A DNA stretch of 44,568 nucleotides. It comes from Gammaproteobacteria bacterium (GTDB taxonomy: Bacteria; Pseudomonadota; Gammaproteobacteria; Steroidobacterales; GCA-2729495). Position 1 is the stretch's first letter. Every line of letters starts with the position of its first letter. Shown piece by piece: positions 44,244-44,568 of the stretch. The notes below the pieces were generated by a model. That model did no database searches and was not told where the DNA came from. It saw only the letters and a list, made by a program, of their open reading frames with translations. Made by a program: the position numbers and the translations under genes. The DNA is taken from positions 1 through 44,568 of the forward strand of contig JADYZO010000064.1 of NCBI GenBank assembly GCA_020853135.1, written 5' to 3'.

Positions 44244-44568
44244 TTAGCGGGCGCCAGTCACACCAGAAAGAGACTGCACAAATTTCGCAAGGTCAAGCAC
44301 AGAATGTAATTGTGGTGGCCTATTCACCCCTTTCTCTCCAAGCCATTCAGCAATCCGGCTCTCACCCTCTCCGAGCATCCAACTATCTATCTTGCCAAGC
44401 GCCATAAAGGTGTCTTCCGGACGCAGCAGCGCAGAGTCTATAGAGGTGGCCCCGGTATTCGAGACAGGGGGATAAGTGAAAAGCCCTGCTCTGTCGGCGA
44501 AGATATCGCCGGATTTCAGGAGCAGCAACATGAGACGTCCCCGTCGTAACCACTCAGCGACGTTCAAG
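44244..44568 (-). CDS. Unrecognised protein, C-terminal fragment (5' part outside window)
   Basis: At least 107 codons of an open frame run in from the right edge. The visible end reads AEWLRRGRLMLLLLKSGDIF ... FTYPPVSNTGATSIDSALLR ... IDSWMLGEGESRIAEWLGEK ... LDLAKFVQSL. No family was recognised. Base composition is markedly less GC-rich than the neighbouring priA, with many A/T third positions, which suggests a horizontally acquired gene or island edge. It is convergent with priA. Whether it is truncated or simply cut by the window cannot be decided. Confidence 0.55.
   Translation of the reverse strand, partial: LNVAEWLRRGRLMLLLLKSGDIFADRAGLFTYPPVSNTGATSIDSALLRPEDTFMALGKIDSWMLGEGESRIAEWLGEKGVNRPPQLHSVLDLAKFVQSLSGVTGAR

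Overview
The window is about 44.6 kb of GC-rich, densely coding bacterial chromosome. Three arrangements point to a gammaproteobacterium or a close relative: ilvC divergent from ilvY, an NsrR-type Rrf2 regulator, and a sigma factor/DUF3619/DUF3106 set next to pntAB and priA. No rRNA, tRNA, CRISPR array or insertion sequence was recognised. The organism itself cannot be named from the sequence.

Left flank (1-8650). The partial ilvC gene and its regulator ilvY come first. A block around an NsrR-like regulator follows (hemerythrin-like protein, two DUF2249 proteins, a cupin and a small membrane protein), which suggests a nitric-oxide or redox response. After it come a class I fructose-bisphosphate aldolase, a dihaem cytochrome c peroxidase, an iron superoxide dismutase, a CsgG-like protein with a C-terminal SH3 domain, and a DoxX protein.

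Central region (9063-32874). This is a large exopolysaccharide locus of the exosortase A (PEP-CTERM) type. It begins with two secreted proteins (a Kelch-like propeller and a polysaccharide-lyase-like protein). A sugar-modification module follows: DegT-like aminotransferase, two GNAT-fold acyltransferases and a glycosyltransferase. Next come a TPR protein, an O-antigen-ligase-like polymerase, the paired exosortase-A-associated hydrolases 1 and 2, an acyl carrier protein, four further glycosyltransferases, a polysaccharide deacetylase and three asparagine-synthase-like amidotransferases. One of the three has lost the catalytic N-terminal cysteine. The region ends with a lipoprotein carrying two nearly identical Ig-like repeats. 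No exosortase (EpsH/XrtA), acyl-CoA ligase or decarboxylase partner is present in the window.

Right flank (33367-44568). It holds a haem-binding DUF3365 protein, two PEP-CTERM-type secreted proteins that are plausible exosortase substrates, an AhpD-like protein overlapping a small unknown gene, and pntAB. The DUF3106/DUF3619/sigma set follows. Next is an AT-rich intergenic region with a cluster of DnaA-box-like sites and a 9-bp direct repeat, then priA. At the extreme right edge is an unrecognised gene of visibly lower GC.

How it fits together. The central locus probably builds, modifies (acylation, deacetylation, amidation) and exports a surface polysaccharide. The PEP-CTERM proteins nearby are likely envelope-sorted partners. 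The two most unusual signals are the amidotransferase trio with a cysteine-less member, and the DnaA-box/AT-rich region upstream of priA.
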